A stretch of 64,000 nt of DNA from Lepisosteus oculatus (GCF_040954835.1 NC_090698.1:3098501-3162500), one strand, 5' to 3'; positions 13,221 to 25,559 are shown, counted from the first letter of the stretch. A program made the numbers and translations. Notes: generated by a model not told the origin, from the sequence alone.

Positions 13221-14928
13221 AAGCCTGTTTTAACAGTACAGAAATACTCTCCTCTTTTTCAGAAAGTTGTTATCATCTACTATAGCACCTGGGGCTGACT
13301 CATGTGTATGTACATACATACAGTAGGAGTACTTCTTGTTTATTAGTAGTGGGCAATTAGTCTTTGTCGCTGAGTAGCTCGTGTTACCTGTAAGCTAATC
13401 AGGCCCATTGTTTATCTACTGTATGACTTGTTTTAAGTAGTTACAGCAGGTAGATTCAGCTATAGGCAAGAAACAAATAATTATACTGCAAGATTTGCTT
13501 TTGAGATTTAGAAGGGAACTGCAACCATGTTTTGTAAGTTCTACATTTGTATCTTTCGTTTGTACAGCTTTATTTGCAAAACGAAGACAGTGCTATAACA
13601 AATTCTGTAACCCATCATCATGGAAAGCTTAAGGTCTTATGTTATATAAAATTATATGTACTGACTTCAAGTTTTCAATGCACATTTTATTCTATAGCCT
13701 TTGACTAATGACTTCAATGTCAAATTTTAATGATGGTTACTCCAAAAATAAATGCATAAATACTGTATGATCTGCCTGCATTTATTTGTTTTCACAGCAT
13801 GTGTGTGTGGCGATGCGCTTGAAAGTCTACAGAAGGAATAACTCACAGTGCATGAGTTAATGTATTAAATCAAATACCTGAATACCAAAAAGATACATTG
13901 AAATAATAGCAAGGACTCCTTTACCTAAGCTCTAAATATATAATCTAAAGCAAAGCTTTAGTGAAAAAGAACACACATGTCAAAATAAACGAGATACACC
14001 TTGGGACTTGTTTTGTATCCATGTGCTAGTAAAGAATTGCACGCATGTATGTGCCTTACAGCATTATTTCATTAGCATGAAACGACACCCTCTGAGAATA
14101 AAGTAGCAAATGATCAATGTTCAGCTAAAATACAAAACTGTGCGATACAGAATTTCATTTTCATATTCTGTGCAGTGTGCCACAGGACTTCTGCAGCACA
14201 TAAGGAAAAATGATATTGTGCTCCTATTCCTCTCACTAAGGGTATTTATTGGAGACATGCTAACTTAAGTTACGATAAAAATGGGAAAGCATTAGATTTT
14301 AAATCATCAAAATGAATCTGCTGGCTAACTGCAGCATTTGAACATTTCTGTATAATAGTAATAGTACCTTTCTCTAAAATAAGAATGCTTGAAATGGACG
14401 GCAATATATCAACTCAAACATTACGTTTGGTTTGCCCCTAAAGAAAATGACACGTAGTATATAAACACTGCTCAATTCATATTTAATGCACCTCTGCACA
14501 AATGGAAGAATTGCCGGTTGCTTTTAGATGCCGATTCCAGTGCTGAGTTAATACACATGGTTATAAACATCTCCATACATTTCAGTCCCTCTGATCTAAA
14601 TTGCAAAACCTGCAGTAGAATGAAAGACATTTCTAATGCAGCTCACATGATCTGTCCGAAAAGGACAGCTGTCACTCCCTTACTCTGAGATCAATGCAAC
14701 AAGAAAATGTAATGCATCACCTGCTATTTCATTGCATACAATTGAAAAAGAACAATACCGTTTTCAGTTAAATTTAACCTAAAAGTCATATGAAGCAATC
14801 TTTTTGGTCTGAAATAGTTTCACTGCTGCCGTTTGCCTTGTTTGACATGTCAGTATCAGTCCTCACTGCAGCCTCCTACACAAGCGGCCTAAAGCCAATT
14901 AATTAACTAATGCCCAATAAAGACAACA
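13221..14928. other. Unique AT-rich noncoding sequence
   Basis: No open frame of 60 codons or more and no repeat family recognised. This is one of the most frame-poor parts of the window. Confidence 0.6.
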
Positions 14929-15488
14929 GCCATATCACCCTGCAACGCACAACTGACAGCCCACTGAAGCTCAGCAGGTGTGGGCCTGAATGGGAGACCT
15001 TTTGGGAAAAACTAACGTTGCTGCTGGAAGTGGCATTAGTGGGGCCAGCAGGGGGCGCTCACCCTGTGGTCCATGTGGGTCCTAATGCCTCAGTAGAGTG
15101 ACAGGGACACTCTGCTGTAAAGTGGCGCCGTCCTTCAGATGAGATGTAAAACCGAGGTCCCGACTCGCTGTGGTCATTAAAAATCCCAGGGTGTTTCTCG
15201 AAAAGAGTAGGGGTGTTACTCTGGTGTCCTGGCCGACTTTCTTTCATGGTTTTTTCCCCAATCATGGCCTCCTAATAATCCCCAATTATGAACTGACTTC
15301 ATCACTCTGTTCTCCTCCCAACTGATAGAGGATGTACAGTGAGTGTACTGTGTCCTCTCTGATAGCCATTGTATCATCCAGGTGGGGCTGCACATTGGTG
15401 AAAGTGAGTTCTTATTACCTGTAAAGCCCTTTGAGTGAAGTTGTACAGAATAGTGTAATAAACAAGAAGTGTAAGGAATTCTTATTAT
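14929..15488 (+). repeat. 5S rRNA-derived SINE (SINE3 type), old copy
   Basis: The 5' 80 bases follow 5S ribosomal RNA: GCCATATCACCCTGCAACGC, then GAAGCTCAGCAGGTGTGGGC and GAATGGGAGACC, which correspond to the 5' end and the internal Pol III control region. Compared with 5S RNA and with the copy at 40.0-40.6 kb, about 12 bases between GGGCCTG and ATGGGAGACC are missing, so part of the internal promoter is lost. The body is shared with the other copy over some 400 bases, including GGGCGCTCACCCTG and AAAATCCCAGGGTGTTTCTC. It ends in GTAAAGCCCTTTGAGTG and a short TTATTATT tail. No clear target-site duplication was found. 5S-headed SINEs (SINE3) were described from zebrafish and are mobilised by LINE machinery. 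Confidence 0.88.
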
Positions 15489-17980
15489 TCACCTATGATC
15501 TATAAATGTGGTGGATATCATTAACGGTATAGCTGCCAAAACTTTTATATAAAAGAATAAATACATAAATATACTGACCAATAAGAACGCACAAAAAATG
15601 TTTTTACACATGCAATTCGGGTTCTTAAAAAAAAGGAATCAATTACACACCACTTGCAGAATGAGTAGATGTGTTTTGCTGCCTTTCAGCATTATTAATC
15701 AGGTTTGGTAAGCATGTGAAGAAATCGTTTGGAGACTTGCTCAGTGTCACCAGGAATAAGTCAAACTCGCCAGCACCTCATGTTTTATTCATGCTGAGCT
15801 CAGTCAACACTAATTAAGGCTTTTTTTAAGCTATTACCTTACACAGGATAACCCTGACATAGCTTGTTCATAACAGGCAACTGATTAACAAAGCCAAGTC
15901 CACATCCAGATTGCCTACTGTATATCGTTAAGCCTCATGGGAGTAACACGTTTTCCTTTCAAATTAAAAAGTAAAAAGTTTCTTTGGGGGAAAAAAGCAA
16001 GTGTGAATTTTTCAAGCAAGATGTTTCTAAGCACATTGCCAAATGTGAAAGACATTCATGAAGAGTGAGGCTTTCCTGCAGTTACTGGGGGGTGTGGTTA
16101 GCAGTGTGAATCTCAACAGATGGCCTGATGAGCTCATTTCGGGGGATATGTACAGTACAGTAGTCTTCCCATGTCTCCTGTGATCTCAGTCTCTGTTGCA
16201 GACTTTGGTTTTGCCACTAACCCCAACTGTTCATGTATTTCATACTTTACCATCTGATGTTAGAGAATCTTTGGAAAGTTATGACTGAGCTGCCTTATCT
16301 TTCCTTAGCACTAAACAAGCAGGTTGACAAAACGTATTCTGGTCTGATTTCACACTAGATCTCCTGTCAAACCCTGGGCCACTTGCATCAGATGACTTGT
16401 AAGAACAGATTGTCTATCGTCAGCCAAACAGGAGGAGCAAATGGCTTAGTGGAGCTGTCAACTCTGCACATCTGGGAAAAACAGTGCTGAAAGTTAGGCA
16501 ACGGTACACTCCGCTCTGTGTGTGACGATATCAGCAGAAATGAGGAATGAGAAGAGACATGTGGCTTCTCTTGTGGACTGCGAGACAAAGTGTGAAAATA
16601 GATTCAGAAATACTCCACATACTGTACCAGAGGAGCTTAACAGCCTGACAGACACAAGACAGCACAATGAACTGTCACAAGTCTCTGCTACAATGAACGC
16701 ACTGGGGCAAAGAATACCAGCATATAGCTCTCTCTCCTTGATTCATTGCTCATCTTTTATTTGACCTCTTCAGCTGTGCAGCTGTGAGTCCAGATAATTT
16801 CGTCAGACTTCCACAAGTCTTTGCCTTGAAACCGTAAAAGAGGGATTATTCTATTACATCTCCCAGACCGACTCTTCAATAGCTGCAGAAAAACAAAAAC
16901 GGCCAGTAAAGACAGCTTTATACGTCTACAAATGACTGACTGGCTGTTTGCGTTTTTGAGGTACAGCACAGCTTACAATGAATTATTTATGTCAGGCTAA
17001 ACTGATGCTTGGATGATCATGTTCTTTTTCCTCTGTGCAAGTCCCTTTATAATTTTGGGTGGCAGACTCTTCAGTCAGCTTCCATTGGGCTGTGATGTAT
17101 TGTATATGGCTGGAATCTAGGTCAGCTGTTATTTGTCAGACAGCAAACTCTAGACTTTTATACACAGAGGGCTGCGAAGTACAATATGAATGGGACACAT
17201 GAACGATAACTATCCGAGACCATAAAAAGAAAAAATCACTTAAAAAGTTGCCTATCGGACTCTAGGGCAATGACATCATTAATCAAAATCCTTTATAGGA
17301 TACTTCTGAATTAATGTATGGGTGGCACAGAGCATGCAAGACTCATCAGTTAAAAAAAAAAACTTTTCCGAATACTGCTTGGGAGAAGAAATGGTTGTTT
17401 GCCGACATCTGAGGTGAAAACAAATAGTTGTCCAAACAAAACTGAGTTCATGACCCCACCTCACCACCATAAGAATGGCAGAGATGACATCACAACGGAC
17501 AGCTGACCAGTTTCCAAGCAACCGTGCTCTCTCTGACAAATAGAGAAAGATTCTAGAATGAGCTACTGAAAGCATTTCGACCCCCATTCATGATCATGAA
17601 TTCACAAGCATAAAAAAAATTCACAGGCTATGTGCTCTTTTTTCAAATATACAGTATGTTTTTCATTCCTATTGAGGGTAACATTTTTCCAAAGCAGAAA
17701 GTAAAGACAATGTTGTTTTTGTAAGCCTACATCTTCATCAAGTTGCAGATCTCTAGATGTTAGAGAAAGACCAACAGGTATACTGTAGTTCATCTCCTAA
17801 CTCTGTGACCCAGTTTGAAGAACTCAACCGTGCATTGTGAACCAGAATGATGAACTCTAACATCACTGGAAAATCGACCTGCCACTGCAGCAGGTATGTA
17901 TGGAGATAGGCACTGAAACCTTTTCCAACAGCCTCAGCTTCATAAGACGTCAAACTGCATAGTTTATTAATTGTTGCACA
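15489..17980. other. Unique noncoding sequence
   Basis: No gene recognised; open frames reach only about 100 codons. There is a TACAGTACAGTA double word near 16152. The 17279-17587 minus frame (102 codons) has no domain. No repeat family was recognised before the fragment at 17.98 kb. Confidence 0.55.
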
Positions 17981-18008
17981 GGAACAAGTTGACGCAGCTG
18001 CCTACTTC
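17981..18008 (+). repeat. Fragment shared with the CTGAAGA-type repeat
   Basis: GACGCAGCTGCCTACTT here matches GACGCAGCTCCCTACTT, which lies just downstream of the core in the copy at 4.05-4.18 kb. Only this end piece is recognisable. It abuts the LINE 3' end that follows. Confidence 0.4.
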
Positions 18009-18061
18009 AACTCTTATTAATTGTTACTGTATTTGATTTGTGTATTTTTGTTGTGCATTGT

Positions 18062-18636
18062 GCTGGCTCTCCATACACTTCAGAGGGCTGTCAGATTCAC
18101 CTCAGAAGATCAGATAGGGGCGGTCAGTGTCTCTAGGACAAGGCACTGACTTACATCATACAGGCTAAACGGAGTATCTCCCACCCTGGAGTGGAAACAA
18201 TAAGTCTGCAGCAGCCCCACATCCGTATTCTCAGCAAACCAAAGGAGGTTGCCCTCAGACAAGAGATATAAGAGCATACGGACACGAACCACTAGATTCT
18301 TCAATAGCTTCTATCCACAAGCAGTGAGACTGGCGAACACATTGAGCCATCCCCCTCGGACCACACTTACACCATCACCATCTACCTCTTTATGATTTCT
18401 TGTCTATTGCACATCTCCAGTCATAGTTTACACGTCTGTATTGTTTACATTCAAACTGTCTATATGTTTACTTGCACATTGTCTATTGTTTGTTTGTACA
18501 TTGTCTTGATGCACTGTTTGCACTTTGTCTTGTTTTTTACACTTGTTTTATAATCGAGAGACTTTCTGTAAGTAAGAATTCCATTGTACCAGTACCGGTT
18601 ACATATGGCAATAAAGTTCAAGTTCAAGTTCGAGGG
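18062..18636 (+). mobile_element. Non-LTR retrotransposon (LINE) 3' end
   Basis: A short frame at 18249-18338 reads LPSDKRYKSIRTRTTRFFNS and continues to YPQAVRLAN, closely matching the conserved C-terminal end of the polyprotein of fish non-LTR retrotransposons (the LPSG-RYRSI--RTTR----FYPQAVRLLN pattern). The upstream sequence to about 18062 fits the same protein but is interrupted by stops and shifts. Downstream is a TTGCAC/TTGTCT-rich 3' untranslated region, then GTAAGAATTCCATTGTACC and the ending CAATAAAGTTCAAGTTCAAG, a tail of CAAGTT repeats as in L2/CR1-like elements. The 5' part, including the reverse transcriptase core, is absent, so this is a 5'-truncated dead copy. The exact clade is not decided. 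Confidence 0.78.
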
Positions 18637-19289
18637 AAAGCCAATCTCTCAAATGCAAAACATGTTGCAGAGAAACAAGGCTGCAAAAGCAGAAGAGACT
18701 TCAGCTCTGAATAATAAAGTGGAAATGTCTACAAATGTGCACTGGCCTCACTGGAGTTGTTTGTGAAGACCATTTGAATGCAATTACCCTTTTCCACAAA
18801 CCTGTTTAGTCAACTACTGGAAGAGGAGGTGATTTGATTATCCCCATGGCTCCTGGCAAAATATTTCTAAATTATAATACTTTAGAGCACAATGCATTGT
18901 ATTATGTCTGGGCCCTGATGTGGTCTCTGCCTATATAATGCACAAGCAGACCTGTCAACAGCAAGCACAGAAAGGAAGATTTATAACATCCTGGTGTGAA
19001 AGCCCCAGGGGTGATACGTGACTCTTCTGAAATCAGCAGGTACACAAAAGTACTGTATATTCAAAACATATGGAATCACTACAACATGGCAGAAGTTATT
19101 TTTCTTCATATACTCATCAAGCACTTCATGAAAAAAACATGATTCTATTTCTTTGGAGACTCATGAAAAGCAGCAGGACTTTATGATAACTGTTTTGTTA
19201 AAGCATGTGAATAGCAGGTCTGATGTCTATGATTTCCATCTTCTTCTGGGCAAATGCACACTATCATCCAACTCCAGGTCGTCAGTCTT

Positions 19290-19519
19290 AAAAGAGGTGC
19301 CAGTCCATTGCAGGACATACTCACTTACATCCCAGAAGTCAATTAACCTACCAGTATGGCTTTGGACTGTGGGAGGAAACTGGAGCACCCAGGGGAAACC
19401 CACTCTGACATGGGGTGAGCATACAAACTCCACGCAGACAGCAACCCAGGACAGGAAGTGATCCCAGTGTCCCAGCGCTGCCAGGCAGCAATGCTAATCA
19501 CTGTACCACTGGTCCCTCC
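19290..19519 (-). repeat. tRNA-headed fish SINE-like repeat, copy 1
   Basis: Read on the minus strand it gives the familiar order: a box A-like AGTGATTAGCATTGCTGCCTGGC, a box B region GGGATCACTTCC, GTGGAGTTTGTATGCTCACC, then GTTTCCTCCCACAGTCCAAAG and GGTAGGTTAATTGACTTCTG, and finally CAATGGACTGGCACC. The head is degraded and box B is weak. Two other copies (19.8 and 28.7 kb) share the whole order and a fourth (48.7 kb) shares the head. Confidence 0.78.
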
Positions 19520-19825
19520 AAAAAATGCTCACTATAATAAACAAAATATAAGACCCCCCTCTTTGTCCTATGAGAACCCACCTTCACACTCATTGTAAAC
19601 ATTGCATTTACATTTTACTGAATTAATAGTACTTCCCATATGATACATTTCAATGCAGTAATTTATCATTTTACAGTATATATCCTGTAAATACACAGCA
19701 CATCCAAATAAATCTTTTGTTCTAACAGCAACAAAATCACAGATTTCATTGATCAGATATGACAGTATGCTATCTGGTGGGATGCTGTTCTTTACCTATA
19801 ATCTGTATACTTTATTTTTCTAAAA
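19520..19825. other. AT-rich spacer between two repeats
   Basis: No gene or repeat recognised; a short unique segment separating two copies of the same repeat family in the same orientation. Confidence 0.5.
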
Positions 19826-20180
19826 CATCCATCCTACAGTAACTGCGTTTCTAACTGCTCTACCCAGCACAGAGTTCAGGGGAGTCGGAGCCTGTCGCAG
19901 CAAGCAACAGGCGTAAGGCAGGATATACTAGTGGGAATGGGATTCCAGTCCCTCACAGACACACGCTCAAGCAGGGCCAATTTTTCCCAGGAGCCAATGA
20001 ACCTACCAGGGTGTCTTTGGACTGTGGGGCTGGAGCACCTGGAGGAAACCCACAAAGCACAAACACAGTAAGAACATACAAACTCCATGTACTGTAGATA
20101 GCACCCCAGATTTAGAACTGAACCCAGGGTCCCATCATAGGGAGGCAGCAATGCTAATCAATGTGCCACCATGCCTCCCT
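19826..20180 (-). repeat. tRNA-headed fish SINE-like repeat, copy 2
   Basis: Longer than copy 1. On the minus strand it runs from a GGAGGCATGGTGGCACATTG head, through GGGTTCAGTTC (box B-like), GGAGTTTGTATGTTCTTAC, GTCCAAAGACACCCTGGTAGG and CATTGGCTCCTGGG, to the distal piece whose plus-strand reading is GGGGAGTCGGAGCCTGTCGC. The distal end near 19826 corresponds to the ATCCATCC...TCTAACTGCT boundary usual for this repeat. It lies about 0.3 kb from copy 1 in the same orientation. Confidence 0.8.
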
Positions 20181-21729
20181 TTTGTCAAACAATACATGCA
20201 AAAATAAATCAATGATATTTTTCTCCATGTGCGGTGTAGTGAACAGTATTCAAATCCTAAGGGTGATTTATAGTTTCACAGGCCTAACCTTGTAATAAGG
20301 TACCTTTACAACCACCAGAGACATCAGAGCTTGATCATGCTGGGTGGATGGGCACCTGTCAGAAAAATCACAAACTTCTAAATCAGTGTTATCTTCCTGC
20401 AGGGAGGGTGGAAATCAAAACTAAAAATGAAACGTGTTCACCAACACACATACAGCAAAGCCCTGTCTATTAAAAGCCATTTGAAATGCTGCTGACCTTG
20501 AGTCTGAAGCTGAGCTTCTGAAAGGCAAAGGCTTTTTGAAGGGGCTTCAACAAGAGTAGGCTGAGCCTATTCACGTCCTGGAAAACTACACAAATGAATA
20601 AAGTAATTCAGAGACATTATATTCCTTAGAATTCATGGCCTGCTATTCATTTGGAACATGACTGTTTTCTTCGGTGCTGCACGCCATTCATAACTGTACA
20701 GCCAAGTGCGGGGGAGTGATTCAGTCTCAGCGGCAGAATATTTTACAGATTGAGTGGAATTTAGTGAGGGTGGCTAACAAAAAATAAAGTAAAATAAACA
20801 GCCTTGCTTTAAGTCAAGGGGCATTGAATCATTATGTACAGAATAACAGTGATCAAAATTACTTTTCTGAGGAGCCACAAAATCATGTTTCTATCTGGCC
20901 GTCTGCATTCTAATTTAGCTAAACTCACTTGAGGGTTAATATTAAACAAAACAGTATTCAACACCCTTCTAATTGTTTTTGTCAAGCGGCCTGAAAAGCT
21001 CACCAGCTACCAAATCATCAAATGGAGTCAGTCATCTTTACATGCATCCAATAATATTTCCACAAAATCTGTGAAAAATAAAAATTTGCCTTAAAGGCTA
21101 TTGGTTAGGTCCATGCATGTACAGGATAGAACTTATATATATGGTACTATCTATAAGAAGGTAACTCAATGAATAGCTGAGTGCATGTTCACAAGTTGCT
21201 CCTAAGTAGATAAAATAAAATTAACTCATTATCTGTGTATAGTAAAACTCCACAGACTTGAACAACAACTAAAAATTGCCAGACAAAATAATTCAGTTTT
21301 AGAGTCTAAGGACTGATTCATACAAAAAACTACCTACACATCACCTGTGCTTAGCTAGATATAACTAAAAAACACAACTGGCAGCTTTTAACCATGGACA
21401 CTGCAGGACAGAAACATCATGATCCTCAATCATTTAATCCAGATAAAGAATATTCTGCAGAACATTAATAAAATGCCTTTTCACACTACTGTGTGCTACA
21501 TAGTGTACATGGGAGAGATACTGAGTCTTAATCAGGAGAGAAGAGGTGAGCAGAATGCTAAATAATGAAGGTTTCTTCTGCTGACAGTTATTTAATTTTG
21601 CTGACATGCTCCAAGTAAAGGGGCTCGGCCACAATTCTTCATTACTGCTGCAAACATGGATTTATCTAGACACTGCATGTACAGGAAAGTATTGTTCCAA
21701 AGGTCCTCGGCTTTGTGAGAGTACACTAC
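20181..21729. other. Unique noncoding sequence
   Basis: No gene or known repeat. The sequence is AT-rich with several stops per 100 bases in all frames. It leads into the CpG-rich region. Confidence 0.55.
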
Positions 21730-22531
21730 ATGTACGTTAGTAAATGACGTCGTTGTTCTGAAAACATGATGAAGTGTCTCAGGTTCAACAATGAGATAAA
21801 CAAATGCATAAAGCAGACGGTTCGCGTAAAAACCAGCGGGTTTCAAGAGGGAAAGAGACCAGCAGTCCAAAACAACATCAGATCATTCTGGTCCCGTTTG
21901 TTTCCAGACGTGTTTGCCGCTACCTTTAGAACTATTTCACATCTGCACAAGCCGCACGGCTAGTCCTTTTTTCAGAGGTGAAACAGCAAACCACCAGTCC
22001 TGCTAACCGCAGGAGCAGCCGTATTCTCCCCCCCTTCTGCAAACTTCAGGTGCAGCCGGGCTTTAAAACGGCAGGAAAATAAATAAAACCCTCACAACGA
22101 ATCGAAAACCTTGCTGTGCTGACGTGTTTCTAAATGGAAGAGGCCCTGTGCACACCAAGCGCAAGCTGCAGAAGCAGTTTTAATAAAAATGAAATTGCTT
22201 CGCGCTGCCCCTTTCAACTCGCAATCCCCCCCTGCACTGTTTGTCCTTCCCCAGTGGACGCTTTGGTAATCGCGGGTCTCAGACGCCAGGCAATCCGGCG
22301 GAGGACCGGGCCCGGCGCTTTGTGACGGAGGGAGGCGGCTGGGTTAAACACCGGCCCTTTCCCCCCGGGGGGCGAGAAGGGGGCCAGGAGCTCAGGCAAA
22401 GCGAGACCCCCCTGACCACCTGCACATCCACGTACATAGTTGCTGCTGCCGGCAGAATATGCTGTCTTGTGTGTGCTGCTGCTGTGTGGGCTGTTGCAAC
22501 GGACACCAGTAATGAAGATTTGAAAGAAGAA
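21730..22531 (+). promoter_or_regulatory. CpG island, candidate promoter and first exon
   Basis: CpG density rises here from near absent to about 18 CpG in 22200-22403, with GC-rich runs such as GGACCGGGCCCGGCGC and CCCCCCGGGGGGCG. This is the strongest CpG island in the window. A TGACGTCG (CRE-like) lies near 21746. On the plus strand the GC-rich segment ends at a good splice donor, GAAAGAA|GTGAGTAAT, with GT at 22532. A plus frame (22241-22531) is open into the donor but starts without ATG and has no recognisable domain, so the exon may be untranslated. Promoter activity and strand are inferred from the island plus the splice signals downstream; a coincidental GC-rich patch cannot be excluded. 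Confidence 0.45.
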
Positions 22532-23194
22532 GTGAGTAATTAAAAGCATCGTGATGTACAGTATATCCCCCAGAAAACCTGACCTCATTGAATATGCATG
22601 TACTGTATAGCACTTATGGACAAGATATTTCGTAGCAGGTGTCGAAACCGTTCCGTTTAACACACGATGCTTCTTACTGTACCTTTCATGCTGTTTACCG
22701 AAGACAGGTCATTGCACCTGATGCAAAACTGAGCTCTCCCGGGTCCACCCTGTTGTAAAAAGGGAGCTGCTGTCATATTTTAGGACCAATGGCAACGGCC
22801 GCAGAAGTTGCAAGGGCTCATGGGATACGTGCCTATTAATTATCCATGTCTGTTTCATTACAATAAATAATTGTGTCATTGTGTTATAATGGTTTATAAA
22901 GACTTCAAATTGTGCTTTCATACTTCGTAGCAAGTGCTGCTTGTTTGTAAATACACTTTTTTTCTCATGAGGATAACATTAACCCTTAATCATATTAGTC
23001 ACTGGAAATATGTAAATCTATACCATAATTGTGGCTCCAGTTCACCAACTGATTAAAATCGTTTGATTTGGTGCAGATTTCTAGGTTTGCATTAAGCTCT
23101 CAAAAACGCTGAATGGGAAAGTCATAGTTATCAACCCCATTCCGATTTGTGAGACTCAGAGCTGCCCGAACTGTAACCGTCTGCTCCTCTGCAG

Positions 23195-23264
23195 AAGAAA
23201 AACAGATGATGATCTTCAGAGCTGGGAGTGACCGAGACCTTGTTCATCACGAATACATCACCTG
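23195..23264 (+). other. Candidate internal exon (70 nt)
   Basis: The segment is bounded by a textbook acceptor (a CTGTAAC branch-like word, the pyrimidine run CTGCTCCTCT, then GCAG) and a consensus donor CCTG|GTAAGA at 23265. One frame is open through it and contains MMIFRAGSDRDLVHHEYITW. If joined in phase to the frame open into the upstream donor at 22532, it would instead meet a stop after four codons, so the transcript may be noncoding or the exon part of a 5' leader. It lies 0.7 kb downstream of the CpG-island donor on the same strand. I do not recognise the peptide. Confidence 0.25.
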
Positions 23265-23469
23265 GTAAGAGCTGTTCGGGCAGAAACGTGCGTGTAAATG
23301 AGTTGAGCTGCTTAAAGTTATTTATGTTGCAGGTGCTTAAAACACAACAGCGACAGCAGGGGATATTGAAACTCGGGACAGAATGAGAAACAAGTCAACT
23401 GGAAGTCCAAACAAGCAAGCAGATCAATTAAAGGCAGCAATTAGCATCGTGAGTGATTGAGAAGTCAGC

Positions 23470-23530
23470 TGGAATGAAACCCAGCAGACACAGTGATCCC
23501 TCAGGGCCGGGGCTAGGAACCACTGATCTA
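23470..23530 (+). repeat. End fragment of the palindromic repeat family
   Basis: GAAACCCAGCAGACACAGTG followed by CCGGGGCTAGGAACCACTGATC matches the end of the element at 10.34-10.41 kb (AAATCTGCAGACACAGC, then ACTAGGCACCCCTGC) in order and wording. It is a partial, diverged copy. The upstream boundary is unclear; the preceding 130 bases may belong to it. Confidence 0.45.
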
Positions 23531-24839
23531 TACCACGCTCATAATGGTGAATCAGCTGTCTGTGGCGGCTTTGTCTTCATGTACGCAAAGCAGAATTAAA
23601 AGTTTCCTTAGAGCGTTTCTAGTGAAATGACCATGGCTAATTAATATTCACGTCTCCTGGTATAGATTGCGACTTCTGCTGGCTCTTAAAAATATTTATC
23701 TCCAGATAAAACGTGATGACAAAACGTGATAAACCATAAAAAACTAAGGGTGTCCATAATGATTAAGTGGGGCAGGACAGACACCGCCTGAGTGAACTAC
23801 TGTACGATGCAGGGCTGATGGATTTAACGCGGACAGAGCTGCACAAATGACTTCCTTCTTTCGTCGTGAACAATGAGATTCATTTTTCATGAAGAGATCA
23901 GCAACATCTCGAGTGGCTCTCAAGAGGTGTACATCTACGCGATCCTTTGCAGTTCCTGTAGTTTAATGGCTGGCTCCCCGATGCCCCGCTACTGAAACAG
24001 GAGCGGGGGGAATCCCGCGGCAGAAAAGAGGAATTGGATTTTGTACAGTACGTGTGATAAAAGATGGGTATCAGACCGACTCTAAGGAAATGCTTTCTAT
24101 GAAAAGACAGAATCAACTTCTTTCGTTTAAAGAACCTACAGCTGTCTGTTTAGTAAAAAAACATACATCTTCCCCTGTGGGTGACATTGTGACTTTGCAG
24201 ACACACTGTTCATTATACAGTATGAGGCTATACCTCTGGGCAATGTACTCTGGAGGATTAGAGGCCGTAAGATGCAGTGATTGTAAGGAAATGTTTCTAT
24301 AAATATTTTTCAATCGAATACGGTATAATCCAAAATACACGCACTTGAAAGGACACAACAGTGCGACGAGGGACTGTTCCGCGTGACACGTCTCGGCCAG
24401 CAGAGCAGTGCAGGGCGGGAGCTGCTCCATCAAGTTGCCAGAAAGGCGAAAAGGACAGCTCCGCCTCACAGCAGCTGCACTTTCACAGGAAAGACAGGCA
24501 GGGCACATGGCAGGCAGCTCCCACCAGCGTGCCCTTGGAAATCAAGGTGGTGTACAATTCACCGCGGGCACAGTGTGGGTAGAAAGCACAGATAAAGCCT
24601 AAGGCCTAAATGTGCCCATTATAGGGGAACTGCTGTCCCCATTTCTCAGACCGGTTAGTAAATCTCCGTACCAAACTAATTATTTGGCGGCATCTCACAA
24701 TTTTACCAATTTCGAATTACGTGTTCAATCGTGAAACTTTGTAAAAGAACTGTACAGTATGTTCACCAGGTTGTTGCAGGCAGATCAGAATCCGCTTTGA
24801 AAACAGCCTTTCCTGCTCACTAGTCACTGTGAGCAAATG
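23531..24839. other. Unique noncoding sequence
   Basis: No gene or repeat recognised. A moderately GC-rich part at 24360-24560 is open in several overlapping frames of 64-131 codons on both strands, which is typical of stop-poor GC-rich DNA rather than a gene. Confidence 0.5.
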
Positions 24840-25320
24840 AGAAAAACGGTCTCCTAACAATGTTAATTATTAGGGGTTTTAGTTGGTTGGCAGGTTGCTC
24901 TTTTTTGCAATACTTTAAAAGTATCTAAAAAACATGTTGCTTTAATCATTTTATATAGTTATAAACTATATATGAATATAGTTGCAAAATGTGCTTGGTC
25001 TAAAGCATTTTACAATGTAATAGGGCTGCTTTTTGCATCATCAGAAAATTTGCTGCCTCGTTCTGAATTGCTGACAATGACAGCAAAATGGCTCAGCGCA
25101 TATGTTGAATCTTTGTCTCTTTTTTATGTAAATTGGAGGTTGTAAACGTTACTGTGTCCTAGGTAGTTTCATTATTTTAAATGCACTCATCACTGCCGAC
25201 TCATTACAACTCCAGAAATAGCATTGCAGCATCTTTTTAAGTAAAAAGGCAAGTCAATTAAACACTATACACTGGCCACAGGATGGAACTGAAGCAGCAG
25301 TTGCATTAATTAATTTGTCA
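24840..25320. promoter_or_regulatory. Candidate conserved noncoding element
   Basis: A repeat-free block with enhancer-like wording: GTTAATTATTAGGGG, TTTGCATCATCAG, TTGCTGACAATGACAGC, ATTGCAGCATC and GTCAATTAAACAC. It has no convincing coding frame. It lies 1.6 kb downstream of the candidate exon. Conservation is inferred from texture only. Confidence 0.28.
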
Positions 25321-25559
25321 TTTCATCTGTATCTTACATATTTCTGTTTGCCTGAAAAGAAAAAAAGTAAATAAAAATCATGTGTCTTCCCGAAGTGTGT
25401 ACAGTAAGATCTTATGCTTCAACATTGACATATACAAACATTTTAGCAGTCGAAACCTGCAGAGACACCAGAAACGTTTTATCTGTAAAGTAAATATAGA
25501 GTACATGTGCTGCTCACTGTAACACCTGGAGAGCAGACTGACACAGAATCGACAGCGGA

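Noticed and set aside
14652..14668. Small hairpin CTGTCC-GAAAA-GGACAG resembling a terminator
   Set aside because: Six-base arms of this kind are expected by chance, and there is no T-run or transcription context.
14929..15010. A functional 5S rRNA gene
   Set aside because: The 5S-like part is diverged, has lost about 12 bases and continues into a SINE body without a T-run terminator.
15059..15265. Short frames at 15059-15265 and 40286-40591 with similar peptides
   Set aside because: The similarity arises because both lie in the bodies of the two 5S SINE copies; it is not a gene family.
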